Positions 19,657 through 29,194 of a stretch of 64,000 nt of DNA are shown here, in pieces. The position numbers and the translations under genes were made by a program. The first letter of the stretch is position 1. Each line of letters starts with the position of its first letter. The notes beneath the pieces were generated by a model, which worked only from the letters and a program-made list of their open reading frames with translations, had not been told where the DNA came from and made no database searches. This stretch comes from Candidatus Methylobacter oryzae (GTDB lineage: Bacteria > Pseudomonadota > Gammaproteobacteria > Methylococcales > Methylomonadaceae), in the NCBI RefSeq assembly GCF_003994235.2, contig NZ_RYFG02000113.1, positions 25,166-89,165 of the forward strand, given 5' to 3'.

Positions 19657-20228
19657 TTGAAAAGACCTATGCCTTGCCTGGATAAAAGTTCCGCTGTTTC
19701 AAATAACGGCAGGCCGACCACACCGGAAAAGCTGCCGCTAATCGACTCTACAAATACGCCCCCCAAACCTTGAATAGCATAACTACCGGCTTTATCGGCC
19801 GGTTCGCCGCTGTGCCAATAAGCTTCTATTTCGCATTCCGTTAAGAACCTGAAAGTCACCTCGGTAATGCTCACAGCCTGACCATGCTCCCGCCCCCTGA
19901 GCGAAACCGCACTATAAACCCGGTGCATTCTACCGGATAGCAACCTCAACATCGCCAACGCATCGTCCCGGTCTTTGGGCTTGCCCATGATCAAGTTGTC
20001 CAGTACGACTGCGGTATCGGCCGCCAAAACCGGAAGGCTGTCGCCCAACCGGGCGACGCATGCCGCCGATTTCTCGGCAGCCAACCGCTGCACATAATCC
20101 AGCGGCGCTTCACTAGGTAGCGGCGTTTCATCGATGTCGACCGGACTGGCTTTATAAGCAACCTTAATCTGATCCAACAATTCCATACGGCGAGGAGACG
20201 CTGAGGCAAGAATGATCTGCACAGTCAT
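19653..20228 (-). CDS. maf: Maf family nucleoside triphosphate pyrophosphatase
   Basis: House-cleaning enzyme that hydrolyses dTTP/UTP or modified nucleotides to monophosphates; the YhdE subgroup next to rng is the likely match. The 191-residue product starts with the family signature LASASPRRMELLDQ (residues 7-20) and carries the acidic catalytic segment VLAADTAVVLDN. It also has the phrase DKAGSYAIQGLGGVFVESI. The start shares one base with the rlmH stop (TAATG), and its end overlaps rng, so rlmH-maf-rng are tightly coupled. Confidence 0.95.
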   Translation of the reverse strand: MTVQIILASASPRRMELLDQIKVAYKASPVDIDETPLPSEAPLDYVQRLAAEKSAACVARLGDSLPVLAADTAVVLDNLIMGKPKDRDDALAMLRLLSGRMHRVYSAVSLRGREHGQAVSITEVTFRFLTECEIEAYWHSGEPADKAGSYAIQGLGGVFVESISGSFSGVVGLPLFETAELLSRQGIGLFK

Positions 20229-20695
20229 TAACGATGATAGGGATGGTTATGAAGAATACTCCAAGCGCGATAGAGTTGCTCGGCAACAACAATACGCACC
20301 AGCGGATGCGGAAATGTCAGCTTGGACAAACTCCATGATTCCCGCGCCAGTTGTTTGACCGACTCGGCCAAGCCTTCGGGCCCTCCAATCAGCAATGAAA
20401 CATGCTGTCCGCTTTCTTGCCAGCGCTGCATCGCTTGCGCCAATTCAGGTGTCGTCCAGGGTTTGCCGGGAATATCTAAAGTGACAATATGGGTATTTTG
20501 AGGGATTGCCGCAAGCATCCGTTCTCCTTCCTCTTTAACAATCCGGGCAACATCACTGTTCTTGGTTCGTTTGCCGGGCGTAATTTCCTTAAGCACCAAC
20601 TCGCACTCGCGGGGTAAACGTTTGGCATACTCGTCGTAGCCCTGCTGCACCCAGCCGGGCATACGGTTTCCTACTGAAATTAGATTTATCTGCAT
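20228..20695 (-). CDS. rlmH: 23S rRNA (pseudouridine1915-N3)-methyltransferase
   Basis: SPOUT-class methyltransferase that modifies pseudouridine 1915 in helix 69 of 23S rRNA. I place the start at the internal ATG 20695 ([15 protein letters not shown]), giving 155 residues, the same length as E. coli RlmH; an ATG 45 bases upstream adds an unconserved extension. Motifs seen are [10 protein letters not shown], the SAM-binding LLIGGPEGL and the conserved tail [20 protein letters not shown]...HNHPYHR. It is the first gene of the rlmH-maf-rng run and is divergent from the LPP20 gene. Confidence 0.97.
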   Translation of the reverse strand: MQINLISVGNRMPGWVQQGYDEYAKRLPRECELVLKEITPGKRTKNSDVARIVKEEGERMLAAIPQNTHIVTLDIPGKPWTTPELAQAMQRWQESGQHVSLLIGGPEGLAESVKQLARESWSLSKLTFPHPLVRIVVAEQLYRAWSILHNHPYHR

Positions 20696-20837
20696 GCGGT
20701 GCAGCATACAGAGAACAGGCTTCCGATGCAATGGAGTCAAATAATAGTCATATTTCGCAATGAAAATAGCTTACGAAAAACTTAAGTAATAGACGAATCA
20801 GCCGCTATATTGGCAAACCGATACAGGAGTAATTACC

Positions 20838-21467
20838 GTGAACATTAAATCCTCACTCAGCAAGCTTGCAATGCATAGATCCTTACTTGCGGCAGCCGGA
20901 GTAGCCATCAGCTTACTAATGACTGCTTGCACCACAACTACGGCAGCCAAAGCGCCGCCAATGGCGTTTCCGCCGTATAAGACCTTAAGTGCCGTGGGCT
21001 ATGGCACTGTCGAAAAGAGCGATCGCTATTCACGCTCGCAGATTAAATTGATGGCGATGAGAGCATCCAAAATGGACGCTTACAGAAGCTTAGCCGAGCA
21101 GCTTAATGGCCTTCAATTACGCGGGCAAACTACCGTCGAAGACGCGGAAGTTACTCATGACAATTACCAAGTTTATCTTAATGCTTATTTACGCGGAGCC
21201 AGGGTAAAAAGAACTTCGGCTATCGGCAGCGATATTTACGCAGGAGATGATACTTTTGAAACCGTCGTGGAACTTGATTTAACGCCAAGATTTTATGAAT
21301 GCATTAATGGTCCTAGCGAATCGATTAACCAGTGCCTTCAACAAGGCCTGGAAAATCCGGCGCCTACTGTTAGCCACAACTCATCTACTGTATCGAGTAT
21401 TGGTTCGGAATGCCATTCCACTGATTGCTACAGCTACCCTAAGAGCAAAGGTTTTAGCCCAAAATAA
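20838..21467 (+). CDS. LPP20/FlgP-like lipoprotein
   Basis: Probable outer-membrane lipoprotein of the LPP20 family, which includes FlgP of the flagellar basal-body outer rings in Vibrio and Campylobacter. The 209-residue product has a signal peptide and lipobox LMTAC with Cys31. An LPP20 domain follows, with AVGYGTVEKSDRYSRSQ and the helix MAMRASKMDAYRSLAEQLNG typical of the family. The C-terminal 45 residues are Ser- and Cys-rich and not conserved as far as I can tell. It is followed by a FlgT-like gene and fliW, which supports a flagellar role; FlgO is absent. Confidence 0.75.
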   Translation: MNIKSSLSKLAMHRSLLAAAGVAISLLMTACTTTTAAKAPPMAFPPYKTLSAVGYGTVEKSDRYSRSQIKLMAMRASKMDAYRSLAEQLNGLQLRGQTTVEDAEVTHDNYQVYLNAYLRGARVKRTSAIGSDIYAGDDTFETVVELDLTPRFYECINGPSESINQCLQQGLENPAPTVSHNSSTVSSIGSECHSTDCYSYPKSKGFSPK

Positions 21468-21604
21468 CCCGGCCGAAATTGCCCGAATAGTGGGTGTTGA
21501 ATAAATTCGCACCCACAATTAGCTTTGAAAAATTACCGCAAATAGCATCTAATGAAGCTTACAAGCTGTATCCAGTTTATTCAAAGACAAACCGGTTTTG
21601 ATGA

Positions 21605-22825
21605 ATGGCAAAAATATTATTCAAATATATATGGGTGGCGTTTTTATTAACCCAGTCTTGCACCACTACTATTCAACCTCGGCCTAATACGGTAACTGTT
21701 GAAGGCCAGGCCGCCATTAATAAAAGCATGCCGCTATTAGCCAGGAAACAAGCATTGCAGGACGCTATTCGTCAAGCCTCCATGCAATCATCGATTAATA
21801 TTCACGGCCAAACTTTCGCCAATCAAAACAATATTTCGATAGACGCCGTTTCGATGCGTACGGCTGCTGCCGTCAGCAATACCAAGGTACTCAAGGAATG
21901 GACTACGGATAACATCTATCATGTTGTCGCGATGGTGGACTTGGTAGCGGATAACTCCTGCACGCCTCACCAGCGCAAGCGTATTATCGCAACAGCTTTC
22001 CCGCTAATTAAACAGGAACAAGTAACCGCCTACGAATCGCAGGATTTAACTGGCGGCATTCCACGCGAACTTAATAATCATTTGATCGAATCCGGCGACT
22101 TTATAGGCAGTAATGCTACTAATATCAATCTATATCCGAGGCCCGACTTAGCTCCGGAAATACAGGACCGCGCTGCTTACCGCCCTTCAAAAGTCATGCA
22201 AATCGCAACATCCAACGGTACCCAACTGGTACTGTCCGGCGTCATTAGGGATTTGGAGGTCGAATCGACTGAATATATGAGCGGCGCGGGCCCTTTGGCT
22301 TTTGCCAGGAGCTTGGCCCGGGAAGTCGTAGCCAGACGCGGAATCGGCATTGATATTTATGTGCATGACGGCTTTACCGGCGCATTACTCTTCCAACAGC
22401 GTTATACCGACAGCGTCATAGGCGATGTATGGGTACCGGCAACTTATACGGTAGGCAGCGAGCGCTTTAACTCTACCTCGACCGGCGAAAAAATCGCCAA
22501 AATCATAAATCAGGCAAGCTCGGATATTCGCCAAACATTAAGTTGTTACCCTTTTACAACGCGCATTGTTGAAATTAAGGATGACAAGGTATTTATTGAT
22601 GCCGGCGCTCAGGAAAGACTTAATGTCGGAGATCAACTAGTCGTTTATAGTACCGGCGGCGATGACTTAAATATCGATGGCGGTCTCAGCTTCATAGGTA
22701 GAGACAAGCAACCTGCCGGCGTGTTAACGATCATGACTGTAATGCCCCGTTACTCGATTGGACGCTTGGAAGCTCCTGCGCGCGATCTGGGCGTCAGGAT
22801 TGGAGACTGGGTAAAATCCTGGTAA
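21605..22825 (+). CDS. FlgT-like flagellar assembly protein
   Basis: Resembles FlgT, the periplasmic H-ring protein around the basal body of sodium- or sheath-type polar flagella. The 406-residue product has an N-terminal export signal ending LLTQSC, which could also be a weak lipobox. An N-domain of the SLOG/LPP20-like type (VEGQAAINKSMPLLARKQAL), a middle domain (TQLVLSGVIRDL) and a C-terminal SH3-like domain (DAGAQERLNVGDQLVVYS) follow. That three-domain order is what is known for FlgT. It is 137 bases downstream of the LPP20 gene and upstream of fliW. The name is given by family resemblance only. Confidence 0.72.
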   Translation: MAKILFKYIWVAFLLTQSCTTTIQPRPNTVTVEGQAAINKSMPLLARKQALQDAIRQASMQSSINIHGQTFANQNNISIDAVSMRTAAAVSNTKVLKEWTTDNIYHVVAMVDLVADNSCTPHQRKRIIATAFPLIKQEQVTAYESQDLTGGIPRELNNHLIESGDFIGSNATNINLYPRPDLAPEIQDRAAYRPSKVMQIATSNGTQLVLSGVIRDLEVESTEYMSGAGPLAFARSLAREVVARRGIGIDIYVHDGFTGALLFQQRYTDSVIGDVWVPATYTVGSERFNSTSTGEKIAKIINQASSDIRQTLSCYPFTTRIVEIKDDKVFIDAGAQERLNVGDQLVVYSTGGDDLNIDGGLSFIGRDKQPAGVLTIMTVMPRYSIGRLEAPARDLGVRIGDWVKSW

Positions 22826-22853
22826 ACATCCGGCTTCAAGTTAGCCTTGCCAT

Positions 22854-22876
22854 ATATATAGCTTTAGGCTATATAT
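22854..22876 (+). other. AT-rich hairpin ahead of fliW
   Basis: A perfect 9-bp stem (22854-22862 with 22868-22876) with a 5-base loop lies 33 bases before the fliW start. It is weakly stable. It may attenuate read-through from the FlgT-like gene or shape the fliW leader; no T tract follows. Confidence 0.4.
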
Positions 22877-22909
22877 TTGCACTTACATCCACCTTTACCA
22901 GAGTTCATT

Positions 22910-23365
22910 ATGGAAATTAAATCAAATTTTTTCGGCGAACAATCCATCGATCCCAGCACTATTATCAGCTTTCCTAACGGAATCCCAGGTTTTGAAGACC
23001 AGGGCCGTTTCAAGCTATTCCATCAGGAGGGCCAGAACCCACTTATTTTCTGGCTACAATCTCTAGACGATGAATCCTTGGTATTTTCAGTTGCACTTCC
23101 GTCTGCCTTCAATATCAATTACAACTTTGTTTTAAGCGACGAAGAAGTCTCTACCCTAGGAATTGAAGATGCGACAGACGCGCTTATCCTGATAATTCTA
23201 CATAAAGACGAATCCGAGCAGCCTACCATTAAAGGCTCCATCAAATCTCCACTGGTAATCAATAGCGTCAAAAGAATAGGCCTGCAAAAAGTGCTTGTTC
23301 AAGTAGAACAAAGCATAACGCTGACCGACGTTAGCAATGAAATTAATCTTTCTGAAAGCGCCTAA
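22910..23365 (+). CDS. fliW: Flagellar assembly factor FliW
   Basis: FliW binds flagellin and the RNA-binding regulator CsrA, coupling flagellin level to csrA activity. I choose ATG 22910 (MEIKSNFFGEQSIDPSTII), giving 151 residues; an upstream ATG would add 11 residues that do not resemble the family. The product shows the family phrases ISFPNGIPGFEDQGRFKL and DALILIILHKDE, and PTIKGSIKSPLVINSVKRIG near the end. No csrA gene is adjacent. A hairpin with a T-rich tail follows at 23427. Confidence 0.9.
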   Translation: MEIKSNFFGEQSIDPSTIISFPNGIPGFEDQGRFKLFHQEGQNPLIFWLQSLDDESLVFSVALPSAFNINYNFVLSDEEVSTLGIEDATDALILIILHKDESEQPTIKGSIKSPLVINSVKRIGLQKVLVQVEQSITLTDVSNEINLSESA

Positions 23366-23723
23366 AGCCAGTAGCTGGCAAATATCTCTTTTAACCAGGG
23401 AACCTATTTAACTTTAACTGTAATTTACTGCCGCGTTTTGGCGGCAGTTCTTACTTACCAGGATGCGCAGGCATAAACCCAGAACCAAGTACCCCCCCTT
23501 AATGGCTAAGCATTGCTGAATGATGATTTCCGGAAAAACTACCCGTTCGAGCAATCATACAACCGAAAAAACAGCATGGCCAACTCTATCAAGCTGACCA
23601 TGCATGCAAGAAGAATGACCTGAAAAATTAATATCTTTCAGGCCATTAAGATGGGAATGTTGTTACACGTATAATTATCGAACTGGAACTGCCAGACGAT
23701 CAATACAAAACAAGGCGCTACCC
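23366..23723. other. 358-base spacer between convergent fliW and pyk
   Basis: No coding sequence supported. It holds the fliW terminator (23427-23448). A second 7-bp hairpin (CCTGAAA...TTTCAGG, near 23620-23643) could serve pyk, which ends at 23724 on the other strand. A csrA frame was looked for and not seen. Confidence 0.55.
23427..23448 (+). terminator. Intrinsic terminator after fliW
   Basis: A perfect 8-bp GC-rich stem (ACTGCCGC with GCGGCAGT), 6-base loop, is followed by TTCTTACTT. It lies 61 bases past the fliW stop. Confidence 0.75.
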
Positions 23724-25148
23724 CTATCCAACAGTAATAACTTTTAGAGAGTTAGTACCACCCGCTATTCCTTCAAGATCGCCTTGAGTAATAATGAATG
23801 TATCACCGTTTGTAGCAACTCCGCGCCTCTTTAACTCTGCGATAATAGCTTTGTTTACTGCTGCATGGTCGCTAAGATCGTGCATGAAAAGCACGGGAAA
23901 AACGCCGCGATATAAAGTAACTCTACCGAGGGTTTCTTGGTGTGGGCTAAGCGCAAAAATTGGAATGCCTGAACTAATTCTGGACATCCATAATGTTGTA
24001 GAGCCCGACTCGGTTAATGCCGCAATGCCATGAATTTTAGTATGGTTAGCCATATACATAGCAGACATAGCAATCGCTTCATCGACGCGTTCAAACTGAA
24101 GCTCAACACGATGCCCTGAAGTGCGTACTCTAGGTTGCTTTTCGGCTTCGACGCAGATACGGTCCATCGCTTCAATCGCTTTGATTGGATGTTTACCGGA
24201 TGCGGTTTCAGCCGACAGCATGATGACATCGGTACCGTCATAGACCGCGTTGGCAACGTCACAGACTTCCGCGCGGGTAGGGATCGAGTTTTCGATCATC
24301 GACTCCATCATCTGTGTCGCAGTAATGGCGACACGGTTAAGCTCGCGGGTGCGTTTAATCAGCATTTTCTGCACGGCCGGCAGGTTTGCGTCGCCAATCT
24401 CAACGCCGAGATCGCCGCGCGCTACCATGACCGCATCGGACGCCAGGATGATTTCATCGATAACGTCCAACGCTTCGGCGCGCTCAACCTTGGACACGAT
24501 TCCGGCATGGCAGCCTTCGGCTTCCAGCAAACGGCGTGCTTCGTTTAGGTCTTCCGCGGTACGAGGAAAAGAGACAGCCACATAATCGCATTTAATTTTT
24601 GCGATGGTTTTGATGTCTTCTTTATCCTTGTCGGTCAAAGCGGCAGCGGAAAGCCCGCCGCCGAGCAAATTGATGCCTTTGTTGTTGGACAGGTCGCCGC
24701 CGACTACAACCGTGCAGTTAACGCGCATATTTTCGACATTGACCACATCCAATACGATGCGGCCGTCGTCCAATAACAAGCGGCTGCCCGGCTTGACTTC
24801 CAAAGCCAGCGGTTCGTAGGTGATGCCGACTTGCGTGTTGTCGCCGGCAGTGGGATCAAGGTTGATGTCCAAGGCAAAATCCTGGCCTTCTTTCAAAAAC
24901 ACTTTAGTGTCTTTGAAGCGGGCAATACGGATTTTAGGGCCTTGCAAGTCGGCAAGAATACCAACCAGCCGACCGGTTTTTAAGCTGAGCTCACGAACAG
25001 CTTTGGCTCTTTTAATATGGTCTTCCGCAGAACCATGAGAAAAGTTCATACGAACAAAGTCAAGGCCTGCTGCAAACATACCCTCAAGTACGCCCGGCTT
25101 ATCCGTAGCAGGACCCAGCGTTGCTAAAATTTTGGTTCTTCTTAACAT
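23724..25148 (-). CDS. pyk: Pyruvate kinase
   Basis: Converts phosphoenolpyruvate and ADP to pyruvate and ATP. The start is placed at ATG 25148 ([16 protein letters not shown]); the open frame runs further up into the end of gap but has no family-like sequence there. The 474-residue product has the N-terminal phrase [10 protein letters not shown] and the metal/substrate motif [12 protein letters not shown]. Further on it has the active-site ATQMMESMI and [13 protein letters not shown], and a C-terminal domain ending NSLKVITVG. It lies 17 bases after gap, so the two lower-glycolysis genes form one unit. Confidence 0.97.
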   Translation of the reverse strand: MLRRTKILATLGPATDKPGVLEGMFAAGLDFVRMNFSHGSAEDHIKRAKAVRELSLKTGRLVGILADLQGPKIRIARFKDTKVFLKEGQDFALDINLDPTAGDNTQVGITYEPLALEVKPGSRLLLDDGRIVLDVVNVENMRVNCTVVVGGDLSNNKGINLLGGGLSAAALTDKDKEDIKTIAKIKCDYVAVSFPRTAEDLNEARRLLEAEGCHAGIVSKVERAEALDVIDEIILASDAVMVARGDLGVEIGDANLPAVQKMLIKRTRELNRVAITATQMMESMIENSIPTRAEVCDVANAVYDGTDVIMLSAETASGKHPIKAIEAMDRICVEAEKQPRVRTSGHRVELQFERVDEAIAMSAMYMANHTKIHGIAALTESGSTTLWMSRISSGIPIFALSPHQETLGRVTLYRGVFPVLFMHDLSDHAAVNKAIIAELKRRGVATNGDTFIITQGDLEGIAGGTNSLKVITVG

Positions 25149-25165
25149 ATTGTGTTGGAAACCCG

Positions 25166-26179
25166 TTATTTCGCGTTGACTAAAGCAATTGTCGTATCTA
25201 ACATGCGGTTTGAGAAGCCCCACTCGTTATCATACCAAGATAGAACTTTTACAAGGTTGCCGTTCAGGACTTTGGTTAACGATGCTTCGTAAATTGACGA
25301 TGCTGAATTATGGTTAAAGTCCATTGAAACCAATGGCAAAGTATTGATATCCAGAATGCCTTTTAACGGACCTTCGGATGCCGCTTTCAGAATTTGATCA
25401 ACTTCTTCTTTGGTGGTGTTTCTGCTTGCTGTGAAAGTTAAATCAACAACAGAAACATTGATAGTCGGCACGCGCATCGCGAAACCGTCCAATTTGCCGT
25501 TCAATTCTGGCAATACCAAACCTACCGCTGCAGCTGCACCGGTCTTGGTAGGAATCATTGACTGTGTAGCTGAACGAGCACGACGCAAATCGCTGTGATA
25601 AACATCTGTCAGGACTTGGTCATTAGTGTATGAGTGAATGGTTGTCATTAAACCATTTTCAACGCCAATCGCATCGTGTAAAGGCTTAACTAATGGAGCC
25701 AAGCAGTTAGTTGTGCATGAAGCATTGGAAATGACGGTATCTGAGGCTTTCAGAACATCGTGGTTTACGCCGTAAACGATAGTTGCATCGACATCGTTGC
25801 CGCCTGGGGCCGAAATGATGACTTTTTTGGCTCCGGCAGTAATATGCGCAGATGCCTTGGCTTTGCTGGTGAATAAGCCAGTACATTCGTGAACTGCATC
25901 AATGCCCAGTTCGCCCCATGGCAACTTTGATGGATCTCTTTCAGAGAAAACTTTAATTCTATCGCCGTTGATAACGATATGATCACCGTCAACGGTCACA
26001 TCGAAAGGAAATTTTCCATGCACTGAATCATATTTAGTCAGGTGAGCATTTGTATTCGCGTCGCCTAAATCATTGATTGCAACAATTTGAATTTCATTGG
26101 TACGGCCCGCTTCGTACAATGCACGAACGATATTACGCCCAATGCGGCCATAACCATTGATTGCAACTTTAATTGGCAT
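25166..26179 (-). CDS. gap: Glyceraldehyde-3-phosphate dehydrogenase, type I
   Basis: NAD-dependent glycolytic/gluconeogenic dehydrogenase. The 337-residue product has the Rossmann motif INGYGRIGR (residues 8-16), the catalytic Cys155 in [13 protein letters not shown] and the phosphate-binding [18 protein letters not shown]. It ends with the family segment [15 protein letters not shown]. The codons favour a highly expressed set, and a good Shine-Dalgarno (GGAGAA) precedes the ATG. It is followed closely by pyk. Confidence 0.98.
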   Translation of the reverse strand: MPIKVAINGYGRIGRNIVRALYEAGRTNEIQIVAINDLGDANTNAHLTKYDSVHGKFPFDVTVDGDHIVINGDRIKVFSERDPSKLPWGELGIDAVHECTGLFTSKAKASAHITAGAKKVIISAPGGNDVDATIVYGVNHDVLKASDTVISNASCTTNCLAPLVKPLHDAIGVENGLMTTIHSYTNDQVLTDVYHSDLRRARSATQSMIPTKTGAAAAVGLVLPELNGKLDGFAMRVPTINVSVVDLTFTASRNTTKEEVDQILKAASEGPLKGILDINTLPLVSMDFNHNSASSIYEASLTKVLNGNLVKVLSWYDNEWGFSNRMLDTTIALVNAK

Positions 26180-26251
26180 AGATTTTCTCCAGAATGATGA
26201 AATGAAAACTTACAGAAATGGATAACCCTAAGATTTCTGATAATCTATTCA

Positions 26252-26281
26252 ATTGTATCAAAAATTAGCCTAATTAGTCCA
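26252..26281 (-). promoter_or_regulatory. Candidate sigma-70 promoter of gap-pyk
   Basis: Read on the minus strand: -35 TGGACT (26276-26281), 18-base spacer, -10 TACAAT (26252-26257). It lies about 75 bases before the gap start. Match is 4/6 and 5/6 to consensus, so this is a suggestion only. Confidence 0.35.
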
Positions 26282-26369
26282 TTGACGTAGAAAACAGCTA
26301 TTACGATCAATATCTACCATGCGAGCAAGTAAACTTTCCATAGCATTAAAAGAAAACGACAAATAAAAC

Positions 26370-29174
26370 TTAGATATTGAATTTATCCTCTATCTTTTGT
26401 TTGTAATTTAAATAATGAATGACTTGCAATTTTTCCGGCCTATCAATGCGAAATGCCGAGAGCGGTAAATCTATATCAGTAATATGAATCGGATAATTTA
26501 TCTTGCCGTTCCTAAATTGAAGTATGTATTGGTAAGCGGCGTAAAAGACTTGATTGCCGTAATCCAGCGACGAAAATTCTTTTTCATTGCAGTAGACTGA
26601 ATAAATAATGCCGTTATGAGTATCTTCTCCCGTGATGCGTAAACTCAATTGCTGGCATGAAGACGCAGCTCTCAGTTGCACCGGGCTATAAGAAAAAACG
26701 CCGGTAGAATTCTTTTTGACCTCATAATATTCAATAGCTAAAAATGTTTCGAAAAGATTACGCCTGAGCAACGACTCCAAAAAAATAGAGTATTGTTTTA
26801 ACAGATGATTCGAATTCGTTTTGCTATGTTGCTGTGTGTATAAGCTGCCTTTCTCATCGACAATATATACACCGGTATCGCCCTTATTTTCATAATAAAA
26901 AAGCTGAATCACTTGCGGCCTATTCAGCGAGTAAATAAGCTGGATCGGCGTGTTTTCAAGCACAACCTGGTCGAAATGAACCGCACTGAACCACTCCCGG
27001 GGAGAGGCTAGCTCGCTTAACAGCATTTTCTTTGTGGCTAACTCTTTATAACTTAGAGTTTTATTGCTCATCTGAAAAACATAAAACGAAGTTCCGCCAG
27101 GTAAAATATATCGGGGCGAGCGATTATGATGCGGCTTGGTAAAAAGCTTAATTAAGACATCAAATACAGCCTCAACACGAAGAATAATTTCTTTGGCTCG
27201 CGCCGGCGTGTGACAAACAAACTTCAAACAGCTCGAAGACAGCGGCTTTTTAGTATTATTGATAATATCCGTGAAACAGTTAAATAACCCTTCTATACCT
27301 TCGCCTTGGCTGGTTGTAATTTCGCCCCAGCTGGATAACGAGATCCTGTCAACCGATTGAACAAAACACTGACGACTCATTCCGTAACTTAACGCATCGG
27401 AGCGCTCGCTCATAACGCACAAACCATCATCATCCGACATGCCCATATTAATAATAACCAGCGAGTTCAGCTGAGCCTTGAGGATTCGGTAAGTTTCCAG
27501 CGGAGGGTCATAGTTAAAATTTTGGGTTAAAAAAAGATTGATCTGGGCCAAGGTCGAATGCAGTTCTTCATTCGGCATTTTGAGCGAGTGAGAACTAAAC
27601 TGAAGCTGCAGCTGTTTATAATAGAGCCTGTTAACGACCAGCCAGCAAAGAATTTCAATTAAAAACCGGCACTTCTGTATCGGTTCAAAATCGGTAGCAT
27701 TGGCCATCAACACATTGCCCAGATACACCCCCCAACCATCGCCGCCGGGAAGATGATTTTCCACAATAGATAATATGTTTTCTTTTGAATGAACTTCCGA
27801 ACGCGTGGTAATGATCTCAATCTTACCTGGCCTTTTTTCCAAAAAAGAGTGAAGCTTTCTGCCGATTAATTTCAAGTCATCCGTATTTTCCTGATTTTGA
27901 GCCACATGATCTTTGGCAAACCCCATGATCATACGATAACAATGGGTCAACTGCTGCACGATGACGGCATGCTCTGCTGTTGCTTTTTTTATATTCCAGA
28001 GCCGTTGATATTTAAGGTTATCAATAGCGGATATAGGCCAATTCCAGATTTTAGCAATCGATTGCATATACTTCTCCCTGACGCCCCTGGTCTGAGAGTC
28101 CATGGTATTATCCGACGCGCCCATTACCTTCAAATAAAAGCATTGACGCGCTAAAGCCAATCTTCCGTGACTATGGGCGTTTTGCAGATATTTTTCGACT
28201 TTTTGATAGATCAGCAAATAAGGATCGAGATCGACCATCATATACCCCCCCTGATAGACGGCCTTTTTTATGTCCTGACAGAGCCATTCAGTTTGAGGGT
28301 ATTCACTGGCATAGCACTCCATCAATAATAATTTTAATAGCGACTTGTGCGGCGAATGCAGTGCTTTATAAAGATGCCAAAGCGTTGCGCTCGTGAACTC
28401 TTCAGCCGGTACCGCATCGAAGCCGCCAAAATCGATCAACTCATGTTCGGGAATGAACAGATTATCGATTAAGTGCTTTATATAACGCGTGTAATTACCT
28501 TCTTCATGAGGAGGGACCACCCACCAAGCGGGGCTTTTTCCGGCAATGTAAATAGCTGTCCGGTAAAATTCTTCAAGCAATAGGTAATGCTGCGTTTGGC
28601 CGCTGCTTTCCGAAGAAATTGGAGTATTTTGACCGAGTACGAATTGTCTGCTGTCCATTAAGAAAAAATGCACTTCGAGCGCTAGCGATGCGGCCCAATT
28701 CTCTATTGCAGTCGCTTTTTTTTGCAGTTCCTCAATAGCGTCAGACGACAGATTGGATTGATGACATAACCAAATATCCATATCGCTGGTTTTGGAAAAG
28801 GCAATACTACCGACGCTTCCCATCAAAAATATCCCTTCAATCGGATAGACATGTGAAGCTACGCGGGTATAGCTGAAATTTTTTGCAAGCTGTTTGGCCG
28901 CATTGATGGCCTGAACGCCTGGATGGTATTCAGGTATTCCGGCCGGTGTAGACGAGGAAATAAAGCCCGGCAACATCGGAAAATTGCAATGAAAAAGCAA
29001 AGGCAGCAAGTCTAAAAATGCTTGCTGCCGAGGCTGTAGGAAGTCTTGAACGCGTTGTTGCCGAAGTTGATTTAAGCTTTTAAAACGGTGCTTGATCGTC
29101 TGGAGATCTTGTATGCTAATTTCTTCGCCGGGCGACCCTAGATAAATAGGCCGCTCTTGGTGTGGTCTAATCAT
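26370..29174 (-). CDS. cyaA: Class I adenylate cyclase
   Basis: Makes cyclic AMP from ATP in the cytoplasm. The 934-residue product has the class I catalytic domain of the nucleotidyltransferase beta fold: GSVGS (residues 119-123) and the metal-binding DMD (131-133) in the phrase FSKTSDMDIWLCH. A long regulatory C-terminal half follows. E. coli CyaA is 848 residues; the extra length is in the C-terminal part. It is followed by gap after 190 bases and preceded by argH after 20 bases. The cAMP receptor gene is not in the window. Confidence 0.93.
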   Translation of the reverse strand: MIRPHQERPIYLGSPGEEISIQDLQTIKHRFKSLNQLRQQRVQDFLQPRQQAFLDLLPLLFHCNFPMLPGFISSSTPAGIPEYHPGVQAINAAKQLAKNFSYTRVASHVYPIEGIFLMGSVGSIAFSKTSDMDIWLCHQSNLSSDAIEELQKKATAIENWAASLALEVHFFLMDSRQFVLGQNTPISSESSGQTQHYLLLEEFYRTAIYIAGKSPAWWVVPPHEEGNYTRYIKHLIDNLFIPEHELIDFGGFDAVPAEEFTSATLWHLYKALHSPHKSLLKLLLMECYASEYPQTEWLCQDIKKAVYQGGYMMVDLDPYLLIYQKVEKYLQNAHSHGRLALARQCFYLKVMGASDNTMDSQTRGVREKYMQSIAKIWNWPISAIDNLKYQRLWNIKKATAEHAVIVQQLTHCYRMIMGFAKDHVAQNQENTDDLKLIGRKLHSFLEKRPGKIEIITTRSEVHSKENILSIVENHLPGGDGWGVYLGNVLMANATDFEPIQKCRFLIEILCWLVVNRLYYKQLQLQFSSHSLKMPNEELHSTLAQINLFLTQNFNYDPPLETYRILKAQLNSLVIINMGMSDDDGLCVMSERSDALSYGMSRQCFVQSVDRISLSSWGEITTSQGEGIEGLFNCFTDIINNTKKPLSSSCLKFVCHTPARAKEIILRVEAVFDVLIKLFTKPHHNRSPRYILPGGTSFYVFQMSNKTLSYKELATKKMLLSELASPREWFSAVHFDQVVLENTPIQLIYSLNRPQVIQLFYYENKGDTGVYIVDEKGSLYTQQHSKTNSNHLLKQYSIFLESLLRRNLFETFLAIEYYEVKKNSTGVFSYSPVQLRAASSCQQLSLRITGEDTHNGIIYSVYCNEKEFSSLDYGNQVFYAAYQYILQFRNGKINYPIHITDIDLPLSAFRIDRPEKLQVIHYLNYKQKIEDKFNI

Positions 29175-29194
29175 CGTGAAAAAGCTTAATTTTA

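Noticed and set aside
23366..23723. csrA next to fliW
   Set aside because: No frame resembling the short CsrA protein (MLILTRR...) was found on either strand.
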